64,000 bases of DNA from Tamlana sp. I1 (GTDB lineage Bacteria > Bacteroidota > Bacteroidia > Flavobacteriales > Flavobacteriaceae): contig NZ_JACLAF010000007.1 in assembly GCF_015355625.1 (NCBI RefSeq), positions 169,399-233,398 of the forward strand, written 5' to 3'. A model generated the notes under the pieces. The model was not told the DNA's origin. It searched no databases and worked only from the letters and a program-made list of their open reading frames with translations. The translations under genes and the position numbers were made by a program. The first letter of the stretch is position 1, and every line of letters begins with the position of its first letter. This document shows positions 44,467-53,817 of the stretch, piece after piece.

Positions 44467-45009
44467 TTAATCTTGGGTTAAATAAGCTTCAATTTTTTTT
44501 ACAGCAATATGGTATGAGGCTTTTAAAGAGCCTTCACTTGTGTTTAAAATCTCTGCCATGTCTTTATATTTCAAATCTTCAAAATACTTCATATTAAAAA
44601 CCAATTGTTGCTTTTCCGGAAGTGTTGCAATGGCTTGTTGTAATTTTAATTGAATGGCGTTCCCTTCAAAATAAACATCGGATCTTAAATTGTTAATGGT
44701 GCTATTTTGAAGTTCCTCGTTGGTGATGTGTAATTTTTTCGATTTTTTGCTTAAAAAAGTTAGCGATTCGTTGGTAGCAATGCGGTACATCCATGAAAAT
44801 AATTTACTATCTCCTTTAAAGTTATGGATGTTTTTATAAATTTTTATAAAAGTGTTTTGTAGTACATCGTCGGTATCGTCGTGCGATTTTACGATGTTTC
44901 GAATATGCCAATACAGACGTTCTTTGTAAAGCGCAAGCAATTCTTTAAAGGCTTGTTCTTTTTGGTGATCAGATTTTAGTTGTTCTATAAGTTTTGTTTC
45001 GTCCGTCAC
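44467..45009 (-). CDS. ECF RNA polymerase sigma factor
   Basis: A 180-residue sigma-70 family factor with region 2 (HNFKGDSKLFSWMYRIATNE) and region 4 (LPEKQQLVFNMKYFEDLKYKDMAEILNTSEGSLKASYHIA) only, the ECF pattern. The start is GTG at 45009. It heads a three-gene operon with a membrane protein and a Spy-like protein, which suggests an envelope-stress sensing circuit. Confidence 0.92.
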   Translation of the reverse strand: MTDETKLIEQLKSDHQKEQAFKELLALYKERLYWHIRNIVKSHDDTDDVLQNTFIKIYKNIHNFKGDSKLFSWMYRIATNESLTFLSKKSKKLHITNEELQNSTINNLRSDVYFEGNAIQLKLQQAIATLPEKQQLVFNMKYFEDLKYKDMAEILNTSEGSLKASYHIAVKKIEAYLTQD

Positions 45010-45163
45010 TAATAATCGTTTACTTTTTTAGATGCCTAAAATTACTAAAAGTTTAATTGATATGATTTCAGTTTAACCTTTAATTGTAATCTTTATAAAA
45101 TCAGAGGGTTTTTGTCTTTTATTCGGTAAACTGTAAAAAAATCACGATTAAGTACATTTTTTC
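45010..45163. other. AT-rich interval upstream of the ECF sigma gene
   Basis: No gene or clear RNA is seen here. It presumably holds the sigma operon promoter on the minus strand. The plus strand runs into the predicted small-RNA promoter. Confidence 0.4.
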
Positions 45164-45194
45164 TTGTAGGATAAGTTTTTATATCCTATTTTTG
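45164..45194 (+). promoter_or_regulatory. Promoter of the predicted small RNA
   Basis: TTG at 45164-45166 and TATTTTTG at 45187-45194 are 20 bases apart, fitting the Bacteroidota -33/-7 promoter. No open frame follows, only a short segment ending in a strong terminator. Confidence 0.55.
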
Positions 45195-45198
45195 ATTC

Positions 45199-45279
45199 GA
45201 AATTTAACTGTGTTGTTAGTCGTCCCCAAGTCTAACACGAACAAAAAAAGGATAGCAAGTATAACTTCTATCCTTTTTT
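45199..45279 (+). ncRNA. Predicted small non-coding RNA (about 80 nt)
   Basis: The segment downstream of the promoter contains a first hairpin: GTG-TTAG (3-base bulge) pairs with CTAACAC across the loop TCGTCCCCAAGT, about 45210-45238. It ends with a perfect 12-bp terminator stem (45244-45255 with 45268-45279) and a T-tract. No protein start fits. It could be an orphan sRNA, possibly of a known flavobacterial RNA family such as Flavo-1 or 6S-Flavo, but I cannot match it to one from memory. Exact ends are estimates. Confidence 0.5.
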
Positions 45280-45331
45280 AATTTTAAGACCATTCCCGTC
45301 CTAAATAAATAATCTTGTTGTTCATTTTTTC

Positions 45332-45535
45332 CATTGATGAAAAAACGAACCAAAAAAATCTAGGCTTACGAACTTTTATCTAAATTTTTCGTTCGACACC
45401 TAAATTTCACGAACTCGCTATGATAATTTGAGGTGAATTTAAAAACTCGTTTAGCTCAGACAGCCTGAAATTTCACGGTGTTTTCACTTCAAATTTCACG
45501 ATAAATTTTCGATAGGCCGTAAAAACCTCGTTGTA
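45332..45535. repeat. Dispersed flavobacterial-type intergenic repeat (degenerate)
   Basis: The stretch from CCATTGATGAAAAAACGAAC through AATCTAGGCTTACGAA, GTTCGACACCTAAATTTCACG and GCTCAGACAGCCTGAAATTT to AAATTTTCGATAGGCCGT has no coding potential. It resembles a long intergenic repeat that I recall in many Flavobacteriaceae genomes. An AACTCG hexamer occurs on both sides of about 30 bp of unrelated sequence (45414-45453), as if the repeat had been interrupted. The family recognition is from memory. Confidence 0.5.
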
Positions 45536-45661
45536 AAAAATAATCAATAATTCAGAAGAGTTTCTATTGAATATAAACCCTAATGATGTTTTATAAAAAA
45601 AAAAACTTTTTCGACTCTATCTTTTTAAGACCTTTAAGTTTATTCTGAAAATATATCGATT

Positions 45662-47494
45662 TTACTCAAAGCTTTGCATAGCAACAAGTTTTTGATACAC
45701 GCCTTTTTGGTCTAAAAGGGCACTGTGTTTTCCTTGTTCAACAATTTCGCCTTTGTTTAAAACCACAATTTCATCGGCATTTTGAATGGTTGAAAGTCTA
45801 TGCGCAATCACAATAGACGTTCGGTTTTTCATCATGTTCTCTAAAGCCACTTGAACCAAGCGTTCGCTTTCGGTATCTAAAGCCGAGGTTGCTTCGTCTA
45901 AAACCATAACAGGAGGACTTTTAAGTACGGCACGTGCAATACTTAATCGTTGTTTTTGTCCGCCAGAAAGTTTATTTCCAGCATCGCCAATATTGGTTTC
46001 AATGGTTTCAGGAAGAGCTTCAACAAATTCCCATGCGTTTGCTATTTTTAAAGCTTCAATAACATCTGCATCGCTAGCTTTATCATTTCCTAATTTAAGG
46101 TTGTTTTTAATAGTGTCGTTAAACAAAATAGCGTCTTGAGTAACAATACCCAATTGACTTCGTAAGGATTTTGTGTCTAAATCCTTAATGTTTATGCCAT
46201 CCATTAAAATTTCGCCTTCATTTACATCGTAAAAACGTGTTATTAGGTTGGCGATGGTAGATTTTCCACTACCAGATTGTCCAACCAGCGCGACTGTTTT
46301 TCCTTTTGGAATGGTTAAGCTGAAATTCTTCAAAACATAATCATCTTTATATTTAAAAGAGACATTTTTGAAGACGATTTCAGAATCGAAACCTTGCTTA
46401 ATTATGGCATTATCAATATCCTCTAAAGGATTGGGTGTATCGATAATTTCCTGAATTCTTTCCGCGGAAGCGCTACCTTGTTTCACGTTGTAAATACCAC
46501 GAGAAATTGCTTTGGCAGGTACCATAATATTGTAGGCTAGACCCATAAATGCGATGAAGGAACTGCCGTCTAAAGTTTGATCGATTAATACCAATTTACC
46601 ACCATACCATAGTAAAATAGCAATCACCAAAATACCTAAAAATTCACTGGTAGGCGATGCTAAATTTTGACGATTTAATAGTTTGTTTGAAAAATGGTAA
46701 GAACGATCAGATGAATCTTCAAACTTTTTATTGAATTTATCTTCAGCATTAAAACCTTTAATAATTCGAAGTCCTGTAAGGGTTTCTTCTAAAATAGAAA
46801 GAATATTACCTTGTTCCTTTTGAACCCGATCCGATTTTCGTTTTAAACTTTTACCAATTCTAGAGATGATAATTCCAGATATGGGGATGAAAATAAAGAC
46901 GAACAGGGTTAATTGCGGACTTAAAATAAACATGGTTCCAACGGTGAAAATAATCATTAGCGGTTCTCTGGCAATGAGTTCTAACACGGGAAGCATGGAG
47001 TATTGTAAGGTAGAAACATCGGAAGTGACACGCGACATGATATCGCCTTTTTTCTGATCGGAAAAATAGGAGAGCGGTAAACTTACTGTTTTTTTGTATA
47101 CCGCAGTTCTTAAGTCACGAACCACACCGTTTCTTAGGAAAACCATGAAATAGTTGGCTAAATAGCCAAAAATATTCTTTAAAAGGAATAAAACGATAAT
47201 TAGCCCAACCACCATAAGCAATGCTTTTTGGGGATCGTTGGCCGAATAGCGACTCACTTCATAGGCTAAGAAATCTTTGCCATAATCGTCTATTGTAGAA
47301 ATGCCTTCGTAAACAGGTTTAACTAATGGCGCTGCATTTAACTCCTTTGGTTTAAACAAAATATCCAACATAGGTATTAAGGCCACAAAAGAAAGTGTTC
47401 CGAATAAGGCATAAAATATATTGGATATAATATGCCCGATTGCAAATTTTTTATAAGGTATTGCGTACCTTAATAAGTTTAAAAAATGATTCAT
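45662..47494 (-). CDS. ABC exporter, MsbA-like (fused permease-ATPase)
   Basis: A 610-residue half-transporter. Six membrane helices occupy residues 1 to about 330. The ATPase has Walker A VALVGQSGSGKST, signature LSGGQKQRLSIARA, Walker B VMVLDEATSALD and the switch His (IVIAHRLST). It is similar in layout to the lipid A flippase MsbA; multidrug or lipid export are both possible. It shares one base with the end of the phosphohexomutase gene, so the two are co-transcribed. Confidence 0.9.
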   Translation of the reverse strand: MNHFLNLLRYAIPYKKFAIGHIISNIFYALFGTLSFVALIPMLDILFKPKELNAAPLVKPVYEGISTIDDYGKDFLAYEVSRYSANDPQKALLMVVGLIIVLFLLKNIFGYLANYFMVFLRNGVVRDLRTAVYKKTVSLPLSYFSDQKKGDIMSRVTSDVSTLQYSMLPVLELIAREPLMIIFTVGTMFILSPQLTLFVFIFIPISGIIISRIGKSLKRKSDRVQKEQGNILSILEETLTGLRIIKGFNAEDKFNKKFEDSSDRSYHFSNKLLNRQNLASPTSEFLGILVIAILLWYGGKLVLIDQTLDGSSFIAFMGLAYNIMVPAKAISRGIYNVKQGSASAERIQEIIDTPNPLEDIDNAIIKQGFDSEIVFKNVSFKYKDDYVLKNFSLTIPKGKTVALVGQSGSGKSTIANLITRFYDVNEGEILMDGINIKDLDTKSLRSQLGIVTQDAILFNDTIKNNLKLGNDKASDADVIEALKIANAWEFVEALPETIETNIGDAGNKLSGGQKQRLSIARAVLKSPPVMVLDEATSALDTESERLVQVALENMMKNRTSIVIAHRLSTIQNADEIVVLNKGEIVEQGKHSALLDQKGVYQKLVAMQSFE

Positions 47495-49224
47495 TAAATA
47501 AGATTCATATCTTTTAAAATGGCTTCCGCTTTAGCGTCAAGCTGTGCTTCAGTAGATTTAAAATCGTTTACAGTATTTAAAGCGGTGTTTACGCTAACGT
47601 AGAATTTTATTTTTGGTTCGGTACCACTTGGTCTTAAAGCTACCTGGCTACCGTCTTCAGTGTAATAAATTAATACATTTGATTTAGGTACTGTAATAGC
47701 GCTTTCTTCACCCGTTAGCATGTTTTTAGCGATAGATAAATCGTAGTCTTCAATTTTTACAACTTTAGAACCGTTGATGATTTTTAGTGGATTTTCTCTA
47801 GCATCCACCATCATTTGTTTAATTTCTTCGGCACCTTCAATCCCTTTTTTAGTTAAAGAAACTAACTTCTCTTTATAAAAATCGTGTTCTACATAAAGGT
47901 TTATTAATTCGTTGAAAAATGAGCTGCCTTTCGATTTTGAAATGGCTGCAATTTCGCAAGCTAATAGGGTAGAGGTTACAGCATCTTTATCGCGAACAAA
48001 ATCGCCCACCATAAAACCGAAACTTTCCTCGCCACCACCAATGAAATCCAATTCTGGGAAATCGTGTATTAGTTTAGCAATCCATTTAAAACCAGTTAAA
48101 ACAATTTTGCTGTCAACTTGGTAAGCTTCAGCTAATTTGCTTAAAATAGGAGTCGATACAATGGTTGAAGCAATAAATTCTTTACCTTTTATTTTACCTT
48201 CAGCTTTCCATTGTTTCAGTAAGAAATCAGTCATCATTAACATGGTTTGATTTCCGTTAAGCAGTTGTAATTCATTGTCTGAATTTCGAACAGCAACCCC
48301 TAAACGATCGCAATCTGGATCGGTGCCAATAACAATATCTGCATTAACTTTTTCAGCAAGCTCTAAAGCCATTTTTAAAGCAGCAGGCTCTTCTGGGTTT
48401 GGAGATTTAACCGTTGGAAAATCACCATTAGGTACTTCTTGTTCCTTTACAATATGAACGTTTTTATAACCAGCACGTTTTAAGGTTTCTGGCACAGCAG
48501 TAATGGATGTACCGTGAAGCGAAGTAAAAACAATAGTTAAATCATCTTTGGCTGCTTGCGTGGCACCAACGCTTCCGTTTTTTACTGAAGCATCTATGAA
48601 CACATTATCAACTTCTTCACCAATAAAATGAATCAGGCTGTCGTTAGCTTCAAATTTAATATTGGCATAATCTACCGTGTTAATTTGGTCGATAACGCCA
48701 TTGTCATGCGGTGGTACTAATTGGCCACCGTCTTGCCAATACACTTTATAGCCATTGTATTCTGGTGGGTTGTGCGATGCGGTTAACACAATACCACAGT
48801 GGCAGTTTAAATGTTTTACGGCAAACGATAATTCTGGGGTTGGACGTAAATCTTCAAATAAATAAACTTCAATACCATTTGCAGAAAACACATCGGCAAC
48901 CACTTTGGCTAATGACTTACTATTGTGTCTGCAATCGTAAGCAATAACAGCTTTTGGTGTTTCGTTAGGGAATTGTTTGTGTAAATAATCGCTTAAACCT
49001 TGTGTGCTTTTTCCAAGGGTATATTTGTTAATACGGTTTGTGCCAACACCCATAATGCCTCGCATACCGCCGGTTCCAAATTCTAAGTCTTTGTAAAAAC
49101 TTTCTTGAATATCTTTAGGATTATGCGCAATGCTATCTTTAATGGTGTTTTGCGTCTCCGTATCAAAAGCTGGCGTTAACCAGGTGTTTATTCTTTCTAA
49201 AATTTTTGGTTCAATGTGTATCAT
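47494..49224 (-). CDS. Phosphoglucomutase/phosphomannomutase
   Basis: A 576-residue alpha-D-phosphohexomutase. The phosphoserine loop is [18 protein letters not shown], the metal loop [10 protein letters not shown], the sugar-specificity loop GGGEESFGF and the phosphate-binding loop [12 protein letters not shown]. Length and motif spacing fit the PGM2/PgcA-like group that interconverts hexose 1- and 6-phosphates. It would supply sugar 1-phosphates for glycan synthesis and for the nucleotide sugars used by the glycosyltransferases in this window. Confidence 0.92.
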   Translation of the reverse strand: MIHIEPKILERINTWLTPAFDTETQNTIKDSIAHNPKDIQESFYKDLEFGTGGMRGIMGVGTNRINKYTLGKSTQGLSDYLHKQFPNETPKAVIAYDCRHNSKSLAKVVADVFSANGIEVYLFEDLRPTPELSFAVKHLNCHCGIVLTASHNPPEYNGYKVYWQDGGQLVPPHDNGVIDQINTVDYANIKFEANDSLIHFIGEEVDNVFIDASVKNGSVGATQAAKDDLTIVFTSLHGTSITAVPETLKRAGYKNVHIVKEQEVPNGDFPTVKSPNPEEPAALKMALELAEKVNADIVIGTDPDCDRLGVAVRNSDNELQLLNGNQTMLMMTDFLLKQWKAEGKIKGKEFIASTIVSTPILSKLAEAYQVDSKIVLTGFKWIAKLIHDFPELDFIGGGEESFGFMVGDFVRDKDAVTSTLLACEIAAISKSKGSSFFNELINLYVEHDFYKEKLVSLTKKGIEGAEEIKQMMVDARENPLKIINGSKVVKIEDYDLSIAKNMLTGEESAITVPKSNVLIYYTEDGSQVALRPSGTEPKIKFYVSVNTALNTVNDFKSTEAQLDAKAEAILKDMNLI

Positions 49225-49343
49225 AAGTGTTGTTAAATAAAGGAATACAAAAATAAGTAATTCCGTTTTTTATTTAATTGTTTATTAAAGAAAACATATA
49301 CAAAATGCGAGGTTGATTTTTATATGTGTTCTTGAAAAATAGA

Positions 49344-50294
49344 TTAATTTAAATTAATTTCTTTTTTAATGGTATAGCGTTTTTTATCCTGTTTGGTTCT
49401 TAAAATTAATTCGGCGACGAAACCTGCAACAAAAAATTGGGTTCCAATAATCATGGTTACAAGCGAAATATAAAATTGCGGACGCTGGGTTAGCAATCGT
49501 CCAGTAGGATTTAAAATTAGTTTATCTAGCCCCAGATAAAAAGCAAAAGCAAAACCAATGGTAATCATGGTAGCGCCTAAAGCACCAAATAAATGCATGG
49601 GGCGTTTGCCAAATCGCGATAAAAACCAAATGGTAATTAAATCGAGAAACCCATGAAGAAAACGGTCTATACCAAATTTGGTAACGCCATATTTTCTAGC
49701 TTGATGTTGCACCACTTTTTCGCCAATTTTAGTAAAACCAGCATTTTTAGAAAGCACAGGAATGTAGCGATGCATTTCGCCATGTACATCAATATGCTTT
49801 ACAACATCGTGTTTGTAGGCTTTTAAACCGCAATTAAAATCGTTTAATTTAACGCCAGAAGTTTTTCTAGCTGCCCAATTAAAGAGTTTTGAAGGTAGAT
49901 TTTTTGAAAGTACCGAATCGTAACGTTTCTTTTTCCAGCCCGAAACCAAATCAAAACCATCGGTTTTAATCATTTCGTAAAGTTCTGGAATTTCATCAGG
50001 GTTGTCTTGCAAATCAGCATCCATGGTAATAACCACTTTGCCTTGAGCTTTTTCAAAACCCGCATGAAGTGCTTGCGATTTTCCGTAATTTTTTAAAAAA
50101 CGAATGCCTTTAACATGCGGATTTTGAGTAGATAATTTTGAAATGGTTTGCCAAGAATCATCGGTACTACCGTCGTCAATAAAGATGATTTCGTACGAAT
50201 ATTGATGGGCTTGCATTACTTTTACAATCCAATCGTGTAATTCTGGTAAGGATTCTTGTTCGTTAAGTAGTGGTATAACTACAGATATGTTCAT
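49344..50294 (-). CDS. GT2 glycosyltransferase, polyprenyl-phosphate type
   Basis: A 316-residue membrane glycosyltransferase. The GT-A domain (NISVVIPLLNEQESL, FIDDGSTDDSW, ITMDADLQDNPDEI with the DxD metal site) is followed by two C-terminal membrane helices, the layout of GtrB/dolichyl-phosphate mannose synthase proteins. It likely loads a sugar onto undecaprenyl phosphate for surface glycans. I start at the ATG at 50294 (MNISVVIP), because the preceding residues are not conserved-looking. It follows the DUF4199 gene by about 38 bp. Confidence 0.88.
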   Translation of the reverse strand: MNISVVIPLLNEQESLPELHDWIVKVMQAHQYSYEIIFIDDGSTDDSWQTISKLSTQNPHVKGIRFLKNYGKSQALHAGFEKAQGKVVITMDADLQDNPDEIPELYEMIKTDGFDLVSGWKKKRYDSVLSKNLPSKLFNWAARKTSGVKLNDFNCGLKAYKHDVVKHIDVHGEMHRYIPVLSKNAGFTKIGEKVVQHQARKYGVTKFGIDRFLHGFLDLITIWFLSRFGKRPMHLFGALGATMITIGFAFAFYLGLDKLILNPTGRLLTQRPQFYISLVTMIIGTQFFVAGFVAELILRTKQDKKRYTIKKEINLN

Positions 50295-50332
50295 TTGAGT
50301 ATTTTCGAAAATATTATTCAAAAATACAGAAT

Positions 50333-50866
50333 TTATTCCGCCTCTGGCTTATTTTTTTTAATAGCCGCAGCAACAATTAATCCGATAACACTAAAACCTA
50401 ACAGTTGCCACACAATAGATTGGGCTACATTAGAAATAGAATACATATTCCCTTGAGCTTCTAATTTCTCAACGGTTTCTTCTATAGCTTCAGCAGGGAC
50501 ATTAAATCCTTTTAATCGATCAATTTGTGTGTTTACTATTTTTTCTTGTAATTCATTTGAAGCTTCAGGGTCTACAAAATTGAAAACAATAATACTAACA
50601 ATAGCACTTATTACAATACCTATTAACACCGTTATAAAATAAGCCGTAAAGGTGTTTTTAAAAGATAAAAAACCACCGTTAGCTTTTTTAGCCTTTACAG
50701 CAGAGACGATTCCTGCAACTATAATGATGCCTAAAATGGTTAATCCAAACCATATTTGGGTGTATAAATCTAAGTTTATGGCGTAGGCCAAAACAGTAAT
50801 TAAAGCTAATGTGATGCCTAAATAAAGCCCAAAATTAACTGCGACAGATTTTAAAGATTTTTCCAT
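50333..50866 (-). CDS. DUF4199 membrane protein
   Basis: A 177-residue protein with four predicted membrane helices (about 10-28, 34-55, 72-95 and 148-168) and the KANGGFLSFKNTFTAYFITVLIG core of DUF4199, a Bacteroidota family of unknown role. A helical extracytoplasmic segment with Glu-rich heptads (about 105-140) lies before the last helix. It is commonly found next to a GT2 gene, as here. Confidence 0.82.
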   Translation of the reverse strand: MEKSLKSVAVNFGLYLGITLALITVLAYAINLDLYTQIWFGLTILGIIIVAGIVSAVKAKKANGGFLSFKNTFTAYFITVLIGIVISAIVSIIVFNFVDPEASNELQEKIVNTQIDRLKGFNVPAEAIEETVEKLEAQGNMYSISNVAQSIVWQLLGFSVIGLIVAAAIKKNKPEAE

Positions 50867-50958
50867 TATTTTTAATATTTTTGGTGGGTTATTTTCTGTT
50901 AGTATTCAAATATAGTAAATCGTTACATTTGAAATCGAAATAAAAAATAAAAAAAGTA

Positions 50959-50988
50959 TTGTACAGTTGTAAAAAATAACTAAATTTG
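50959..50988 (+). promoter_or_regulatory. Promoter of the L31 gene
   Basis: TTG (50959-50961) and TAAATTTG (50981-50988) are spaced by 19 bases, a strong -33/-7 Bacteroidota promoter, 37 bp before the ATG at 51025. The promoter overlaps the longer open frame and so supports the later start. Confidence 0.75.
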
Positions 50989-51024
50989 CACTCCAAAATT
51001 GAAAGTAATAAAAGCATTTTAGCG

Positions 51025-51276
51025 ATGAGAAAAGGTATACACCCAGAAAATTATAGATTAGTAGCGTTTAAAGATATGTCTAATGATGACGTTTTTTTAA
51101 CAAAGTCTACAGCAGATACTAACGAAACTCTTGAAGTTGATGGCGTTGAATATCCATTAGTAAAAATGGAGATTTCTAGAACATCGCACCCTTTCTATAC
51201 AGGTAAATCTAAATTAGTAGATACAGCTGGTAGAATTGATAAATTCAAAACTAAATACGCTAAATTTAAAAAATAA
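51025..51276 (+). CDS. rpmE2: Ribosomal protein L31, type B
   Basis: An 83-residue protein starting [20 protein letters not shown] and ending [14 protein letters not shown]. It lacks the zinc-binding cysteines of classical L31 and has the longer C-terminus, which marks the zinc-independent type B form. It has a strong promoter and its own terminator. Confidence 0.96.
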   Translation: MRKGIHPENYRLVAFKDMSNDDVFLTKSTADTNETLEVDGVEYPLVKMEISRTSHPFYTGKSKLVDTAGRIDKFKTKYAKFKK

Positions 51277-51298
51277 TTTTAGCCTAAAATATATTTCA

Positions 51299-51334
51299 AA
51301 AAAAGCCTTTCTATAATTGTAGAGAGGCTTTTTT
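51299..51334 (+). terminator. Terminator after the L31 gene
   Basis: A 15-bp stem (51299-51313 with 51320-51334, one wobble) with a 6-base loop and T-tract. Confidence 0.88.
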
Positions 51335-51431
51335 ATTTTATTCAATTACCCTACTTTTGATATCGAAATAATCAAAATCTAAAAAGTTAGAGCGAAACCC
51401 TTTAACTTTTAAATTTAACTTTTGCTGAATA

Positions 51432-52607
51432 ATGAATTATATCCTTTTTGATGGTCCTTCGCGTAATAGTTTATTACCTTTTACTTTTACACGACCTGTT
51501 GCCGATATTCGTGTTGGAATTTTAACCATCAGAGAAAAGTGGGAATCTTTTTTAGATTGTACTACAACAACAGTAACCGAAGATTATTTAGCAGACAAAT
51601 ATCCCATGGTAGAAATGGAAGAAAACGTGATGATTAATGCATCCTACCTTCCTAATCTAGAATTGGTGGAGATGATTAAAGATCTTCAAGAAAATCAAGC
51701 CATTTTTAATGGTGATGATGTGATTGCATTTTTTACAAAAGAAGCCCAAGAAGATATCGATTTCGATGCTTATGAAGCTATCGAATTTAAAGAAGACACC
51801 ATCCAAATAAACAACACTTGGGATATCTTCTCAAAAAATGGAGAAGCCATTCAAGAAGATTTCGATTTAATTACAGATGGCAGAAAATCGCAACCTATCC
51901 CATCCAGTAATAATGTTATTGCTGCCGAAAATATCTTTTTGGAACCTGGCGCAACTCTAGAGTTTACAACCCTAAACGCAAGTAAAGGTCCTATATATAT
52001 TGGTAGAAATGCCGAAATTATGGAAGGTTCGATTATTCGTGGGCCTTTTGCCTTATGCGAAGGTTCTATTGTAAAAATGGGGGCTAAAATTTACGGACCA
52101 ACAACCGTAGGACCATTTAGTAAAATTGGTGGCGAGGTTAATAATTCGGTTTTATTTGGTTTCTCAAACAAAGGGCACGATGGCTTTTTAGGAAATTCGG
52201 TGCTTGGCGAATGGTGTAATTTGGGTGCAGACACCAACAATTCCAATTTAAAAAACAACTACGCCGAAGTACGTTTATGGGACTACCAAACCGAAGGTTT
52301 TGCCAAAACAGGCTTGCAATTTTGTGGCCTTATGATGGGCGATCATAGTAAATGTGGCATCAATACCATGTTTAATACGGGTACCGTTATTGGGGTTAGT
52401 GCCAATATTTTTGGCAGTGGTTTTCCAAGAAATTTTGTGCCTAGTTTTAGTTGGGGTGGTAGCAGCGGTTTTACAACATATTTAACCAAAAAAGCCTTCG
52501 AAGTTGCCAAAGTAGTTATGTCTAGGCGCGATCTAAAGATTACAGAGCAAGATAAAGCCATTCTCGAGCATGTTTTCGAAGACACTAAAAAGTTCAGACG
52601 CGATTAG
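51432..52607 (+). CDS. GlmU-family protein (degenerate nucleotidyltransferase with left-handed beta-helix)
   Basis: A 391-residue protein. The N-terminal 170 residues (NYILFDGPSRNSLLPFTFTR) are a GlmU-like nucleotidyltransferase fold without the usual GTAMAxA-type nucleotide motif. The C-terminal half is a left-handed beta-helix with hexapeptide repeats (GPIYIGRNAEIMEGSIIRGP, VKMGAKIYGPTTVGPF) and resembles sugar-1-phosphate acetyltransferases. It is conserved in Bacteroidota as a putative sugar nucleotidyltransferase; the substrate is not established. Confidence 0.88.
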   Translation: MNYILFDGPSRNSLLPFTFTRPVADIRVGILTIREKWESFLDCTTTTVTEDYLADKYPMVEMEENVMINASYLPNLELVEMIKDLQENQAIFNGDDVIAFFTKEAQEDIDFDAYEAIEFKEDTIQINNTWDIFSKNGEAIQEDFDLITDGRKSQPIPSSNNVIAAENIFLEPGATLEFTTLNASKGPIYIGRNAEIMEGSIIRGPFALCEGSIVKMGAKIYGPTTVGPFSKIGGEVNNSVLFGFSNKGHDGFLGNSVLGEWCNLGADTNNSNLKNNYAEVRLWDYQTEGFAKTGLQFCGLMMGDHSKCGINTMFNTGTVIGVSANIFGSGFPRNFVPSFSWGGSSGFTTYLTKKAFEVAKVVMSRRDLKITEQDKAILEHVFEDTKKFRRD

Positions 52608-52618
52608 CATGATATTTT

Positions 52619-52706
52619 GGGCGTTACCTAAAGGTCGGGCGTTCGGCAGTCGCTTTTTTTGAGAAAAACAAAAAAGAGCTTCAACAAATGCCTCAATCCC
52701 TAACGC
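52619..52706. repeat. Hairpin-forming dispersed repeat (GGGCGTTACC ... CCCTAACGCGAC type)
   Basis: Starts GGGCGTTACCTAAAGGTCGG and ends AATCCCTAACGCGAC; the ends can pair (GCGTTA with TAACGC). An internal CTTTTTTTGAG/CAAAAAAGAGC arm pair forms a second stem. It is much more GC-rich than its surroundings and has no coding frame. I recall this pattern as a frequent intergenic repeat in flavobacterial genomes; function unknown, family match from memory. Confidence 0.6.
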
Positions 52707-52914
52707 GACATCCGTTGTGGTATGTTGTATCTAAATAGATTTAATAATAACCTACTATAGCAGTGCAAATTATTGTTATGTTTGGTGTTTTGTGTGCAGA
52801 CATCGAAATTGATTTCTTTTTTTAATTGAGTTAGTAAAATTTTTGTAATTTGTGCAGGAATGAAATTGTAAGCAGTAATTAAATGCATTCAAAATTATTT
52901 CCAAATCTTATGAT
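52707..52914. other. Interval upstream of the first YhhN-like gene
   Basis: AT-rich and without a supported gene. Near 52848-52885 it contains GTAATTTGTGCAGG followed by GAAATTGTAA, which recurs in modified form before the second YhhN-like gene and probably marks a duplicated promoter. Confidence 0.45.
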
Positions 52915-53610
52915 ATGCTAACCATTATTAAGGATAAAAAAAAGTTTGCTATACTTTTTTTTATAATGCTGCTTATAGATACTATTGTTAAAACAAATCT
53001 GCCTTGGCCTTATCGTTTTATTTCTAAGCCGCCAACCATATTTCTAATCATTTTATTCTATTATTACAACCATACGGCTACAGAGGGACGTAATTATTTT
53101 TGGGTCATGCTTGCTTTATTTAGCTTTTTTGTAGCAGATTTATTAATTATTAATAGAGCGAATGTTACGCTTTTAATATCAAGTTTTGTTGTTTATACTA
53201 TAGCAAAAGTGTTTTTATGTTTTCGTTTTTCGCACACCTCCGATTTTAAAGTAAGTCGATTAATACCATTTTCAATTGTTATTTTTATTTATACCGTTGT
53301 ATTGGTTTTATATATACATGATGGTTTGGGAAGCTATTTTCTGTTTGCGCTTTTTAGTTATTTTATTTCCCTGCTTTTATGTCAGTTTGCTTATCTCAGA
53401 AAAGAGGTGGTCGATAAAAAAAGTTATCTTTTTGTGTTAGCAGGGGTGTTATGCTATATGGTTTCAGAAGGGATAACTATTATAAACACCTTTAAAGGCG
53501 ATGTACTTTATCAAGACTTTTTTATTATGTTTTTTTACGGTACGGGTATTTATTTAATGGTATATGGTATGATTACCGAAAAAAGAATAGAGCCTAAAAA
53601 TTATTTTTAA
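52915..53610 (+). CDS. YhhN/TMEM86-like (lysoplasmalogenase-family) membrane protein, copy 1
   Basis: A 231-residue integral membrane protein with about eight helices. The RFISKPPTIFLIILFYYY segment (conserved Lys-Pro) and the FVADLLII segment (conserved Asp) match the two signature regions of YhhN proteins, some of which hydrolyse lysoplasmalogens. The first helix starts directly after KDKKKFA. It is about 65% identical by eye to the gene at 53818. The substrate is unknown. Confidence 0.72.
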   Translation: MLTIIKDKKKFAILFFIMLLIDTIVKTNLPWPYRFISKPPTIFLIILFYYYNHTATEGRNYFWVMLALFSFFVADLLIINRANVTLLISSFVVYTIAKVFLCFRFSHTSDFKVSRLIPFSIVIFIYTVVLVLYIHDGLGSYFLFALFSYFISLLLCQFAYLRKEVVDKKSYLFVLAGVLCYMVSEGITIINTFKGDVLYQDFFIMFFYGTGIYLMVYGMITEKRIEPKNYF

Positions 53611-53817
53611 AGGTGTTTTTGGAACTATATTTTATAGTTACTCGAAATTATAGCAAGTAGAATTTATCAAGCTGTCATATTCATATTACATCCAGTTGGT
53701 GATTTTCACTATTTTTTTTATTTTAAATACGCTATTTTTTTTTCGTAATTTGCTCGAAATTGTAATAAGCCTTAAGGGGTTTATTATCGGTTTTTTTGCC
53801 CTTCTAAAACCACTTGT

